Assembly (NCBI GenBank): GCA_011048855.1
Contig: DSCZ01000436.1
Coordinates: forward strand, 1 to 7,224
Reading direction: 5' to 3'
From: Desulfobacteraceae bacterium
GTDB taxonomy: Bacteria > Desulfobacterota > DSM-4660 > Desulfatiglandales > Desulfatiglandaceae
Length of the DNA: 7,224 bases
The translations under genes and the position numbers were made by a program. Below the pieces are notes generated by a model. It ran no database searches and was not told where the DNA came from. It saw only the letters and a list, made by a program, of their open reading frames with translations. Below are positions 5,821 through 7,224 of the stretch, piece after piece. Numbering within the stretch: the first letter of the stretch is position 1; each line of letters begins with the position of its first letter.

Positions 5821-6861
5821 CTATTTGATGTATCCCAATTTTTTCAAGACCTTTTCGAACATATCACGTTCCTTACGGATTTCAATCTTCAGGTCCTCGG
5901 GCCCCATATAGCCGGGGCGGATGTCCAGAAGGTTGGCCTTTTCCAGATTCTTGTATACAGGGTGCTCCATCGACTTTTTAAACACCTGATGCAGATACTC
6001 AATACGATCGGCCGGCGTCCCCTTCTTGGCCCCGATTCCGCGCCATCTTCCCAAAGTCACGTCCCAGCCCTTTTCCACTGAACAGGGTACATCTGCAAAA
6101 CGGGAATCCTCAACGCGATTTTCCTTGAAAACCAGCAATGCCTTGAGTTGCCCCTGCTCCAGCAGGGATACCGTCGGGCCGAATTCTTCGAACATCACAT
6201 CCACATGTCCACCCAGAAGGGCCGCGTGACATTTGCCCGCCGAATCGTAGGGTACCAGCTTGGCGGTGATGCCTGCCGCATCCAGCCACATCGAAGTCAC
6301 CACTTCGTCGACACCTGCAGAGCCGGTTATGCCTATGATCAAGCTGTTCGGGTTCTTCTTCGCGAAGTCGACAAGGTCTTCCACATCCTTGAAGGGCTCA
6401 CCCCTGCTCTTGCACTTGTTGGGGTTCACCTGTAGGGTGGCCGTATCATACTGGCAACGGATAATGGGTTCGAAGTCGTCGATGGTGAGGGGCCTTCCAT
6501 CAAACTTGGCGCGCTCCTGCACGACGTTGATAGGCAGATCGTTTCCGATCGAAGTGATGGTATAGCCATCAGCTGGTTGTTCCATCGTGTAAATCATTCC
6601 GTTTGCACCCGCCGCGCCTGGAATGTTTACTATCACCAGTGGCGCGGGTTTCAGGTAGCGTCGCGCGGGGATTCCGATAGTTCTGGCGAAAATATCGGTG
6701 CCGCCGCCTGGTCCATACCAAAGGTTCCATTCAATCTTGGATGTTGGAAAATCTTCTGGTTTCTGGATATCCGCACCCAAAACCGGTGCTACCGCCACCA
6801 AGGTTCCCACAAAAGCCAGTGTCGCAAGGCAACCGACCATGCTTCTAGTCCTTTTATTCAT
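5821..6861 (-). CDS. tctC: TTT transporter periplasmic solute-binding protein, TctC family
   Basis: This 346-residue secreted receptor of the tripartite tricarboxylate transporter has a basic N-terminus (MNKRTR), a hydrophobic core at about 8-24 and a likely signal-peptidase site after LGA (30/31). The mature protein carries the family's ligand-loop signatures: WYGPGGGTDIFAR (48-60) and VIVNIPGAAGANGM (77-89), then MEQPADGYTI, a GITGSAG turn (177-183) and a late VTLGRWRGIGAKKGTPAD segment (268-285). It binds a carboxylated solute in the periplasm and delivers it to TctAB. The start is clear: AGGAGG lies 8 nt before the ATG. It is the first gene after the promoter and operator at 6965-7012 and is separated from tctB by a hairpin. 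Length is slightly above the usual 320-330. Relatives bind many carboxylates, so the ligand remains unknown. Confidence 0.95.
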   Translation of the reverse strand: MNKRTRSMVGCLATLAFVGTLVAVAPVLGADIQKPEDFPTSKIEWNLWYGPGGGTDIFARTIGIPARRYLKPAPLVIVNIPGAAGANGMIYTMEQPADGYTITSIGNDLPINVVQERAKFDGRPLTIDDFEPIIRCQYDTATLQVNPNKCKSRGEPFKDVEDLVDFAKKNPNSLIIGITGSAGVDEVVTSMWLDAAGITAKLVPYDSAGKCHAALLGGHVDVMFEEFGPTVSLLEQGQLKALLVFKENRVEDSRFADVPCSVEKGWDVTLGRWRGIGAKKGTPADRIEYLHQVFKKSMEHPVYKNLEKANLLDIRPGYMGPEDLKIEIRKERDMFEKVLKKLGYIK

Positions 6862-6902
6862 GACTTTGTCCTCCTTCCCTCAGATAAAATTCATAATTTT
6901 TT

Positions 6903-6922
6903 TGTATGCCAATTGGACATAC
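6903..6922. repeat. Inverted repeat in the tctC leader
   Basis: GTATG (6904-6908) and CATAC (6918-6922) flank the palindrome CCAATTGG (6909-6916), with a single extra base breaking perfect symmetry. It lies about 42 nt upstream of the tctC start inside the transcribed leader. It may form a small RNA hairpin or be a second regulator site. It does not fit the TGGTNNNACCA pattern. Confidence 0.3.
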
Positions 6923-6938
6923 GCAGACGATCCCTTTA

Positions 6939-6965
6939 CTAAATGCCTGTATCACCTCCTTTCAT
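6939..6965 (-). other. Strong orphan Shine-Dalgarno and possible 8-codon leader ORF
   Basis: The minus-strand leader contains AAAGGAGGTGAT (6962-6951), a near-complete complement of the bacterial 16S rRNA 3' end, about 90 nt upstream of the tctC start and far too distant to serve it. No good start codon follows at normal spacing. The same bases sit inside a tiny frame, ATG at 6965 to TAG at 6939, encoding MKGGDTGI. It may be a ribosome standby site, a remnant of a lost small gene, or a leader peptide. Translation of the tiny frame is speculative. Confidence 0.3.
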
Positions 6966-6977
6966 TGGTAGGACCAA
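6965..6977 (-). promoter_or_regulatory. Probable GntR/FCD operator at the transcription start
   Basis: On the minus strand the site reads TTGGTCCTACCAA, a perfect 5-bp inverted repeat around 3 bp. It fits TGGTNNNACCA, the core type bound by FadR-like GntR regulators. It begins seven bases after the -10 hexamer, so a bound protein would cover the start point and block initiation. The FCD-type GntR gene at 1451-2182 is the obvious candidate for binding. Pattern and position are seen; binding is inferred. Confidence 0.7.
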
Positions 6978-6983
6978 GGATAA

Positions 6984-7012
6984 ACCATACACAAAATAGG
7001 CCAATCTGTCAA
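6984..7012 (-). promoter_or_regulatory. Sigma-70-type promoter for tctCBA
   Basis: On the minus strand a consensus -35 TTGACA (7012-7007) is separated by exactly 17 bp from a -10 TATGGT (6989-6984). Transcription would begin near 6978-6975, giving a leader of about 115 nt before the tctC ATG. The -10 matches four of six consensus bases, which suits a repressible promoter. Confidence 0.75.
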
Positions 7013-7224
7013 CAACAAAACTTCAAAACGAACAAAAATAGAAAAGATGCATTTGAAATGCTGCACTAAAATTAGAACCTCTGGCGGACAAAATTTACCG
7101 ATAAGCCACCCGAAGATCATACAATTAGGCCTATCAAACCTGAGGTCCCATAAAATTGTGCTGAAAACCTGACATAGTTACGGTCGAGCAATGTGAGAGG
7201 AGCTCAAATAGAGAACTCCTATAC
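7013..7224. other. Non-coding stretch upstream of the tct promoter
   Basis: Together with 6862-7012 this makes a 363-bp gap without a gene. I see no convincing reading frame, RNA gene or further operator copy in 7013-7224. Its only structure is an 8-bp inverted repeat at 7198-7220, described separately. The sequence just upstream of the -35 (about 7013-7050) is AT-rich and could act as an UP-like element. Confidence 0.4.
7198..7220. repeat. Inverted repeat near the right edge
   Basis: AGGAGCTC and GAACTCCT form an 8-bp stem with one mismatch (a G-U pair in minus-strand RNA) around a 7-nt loop. No T-run follows on the minus strand, and the plus-strand continuation lies outside the window. It may belong to a terminator of a neighbouring gene or be incidental. 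Confidence 0.25.

Noticed and set aside
6950..6963. Plus-strand TCACCTCCTTTC resembles the 3' end of 16S rRNA
   Set aside because: Only about a dozen bases match and no rRNA sequence flanks them; on the coding strand it is simply a strong Shine-Dalgarno-like element.
2331..7152. Shared AGGTCCCAT 9-mer at about 2332 and 7144 as a repeat pair
   Set aside because: A 9-base match in 7 kb is expected by chance and the flanks do not extend it.

Overview
The window is a block of co-directional genes, all on the minus strand, so it is read from right to left. In transcription order it holds a promoter and leader (about 7012 to 6862), a complete tripartite tricarboxylate transporter (TTT) set tctC-tctB-tctA, a uroporphyrinogen-decarboxylase-fold protein of the MtaA/CmuA-like superfamily, a GntR regulator of the FCD subfamily, a two-cluster ferredoxin joined to a domain I cannot name, and a cysteine-containing conserved hypothetical protein whose 3' end lies beyond position 1. 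No RNA gene, CRISPR array, insertion sequence or plus-strand gene could be supported.

The content suggests an anaerobic bacterium. A ferredoxin-domain protein with eight cluster cysteines, a UroD-like protein of the corrinoid-methyltransferase superfamily, a TTT carboxylate transporter and mid-range GC fit a Desulfobacterota-type or similar strict anaerobe. This is inference from gene content; the window carries no phylogenetic marker.

Layout: 6862-7224 is non-coding. It holds a near-consensus sigma-70 promoter on the minus strand (TTGACA, 17 bp, TATGGT) and, at the expected transcription start, a perfect dyad TTGGT-CCT-ACCAA matching the TGGTNNNACCA operator type of FadR/FCD GntR regulators. 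Next come tctC (periplasmic binding protein), a 34-nt hairpin, tctB, then tctA overlapping tctB by one base. A 125-bp gap leads to the UroD-like gene. A 209-bp AT-rich gap precedes gntR, which is followed at short spacing (28 bp, then 17 bp) by the ferredoxin-fusion gene and the partial Cys protein. The likely arrangement is two transcription units, tctCBA-uroD-like and gntR-fd-Cys protein, with the regulator controlling at least the first.

Working model (inference): a small carboxylate is captured by TctC, imported by TctAB and processed by the UroD-like enzyme, possibly by methyl transfer, with the ferredoxin-fusion and Cys proteins supplying electrons or maturation. The regulator senses the substrate or a product and releases the promoter. 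No corrinoid protein is visible here, so the methyl-transfer part remains open. The least described parts are the ferredoxin-fusion protein and the Cys protein.
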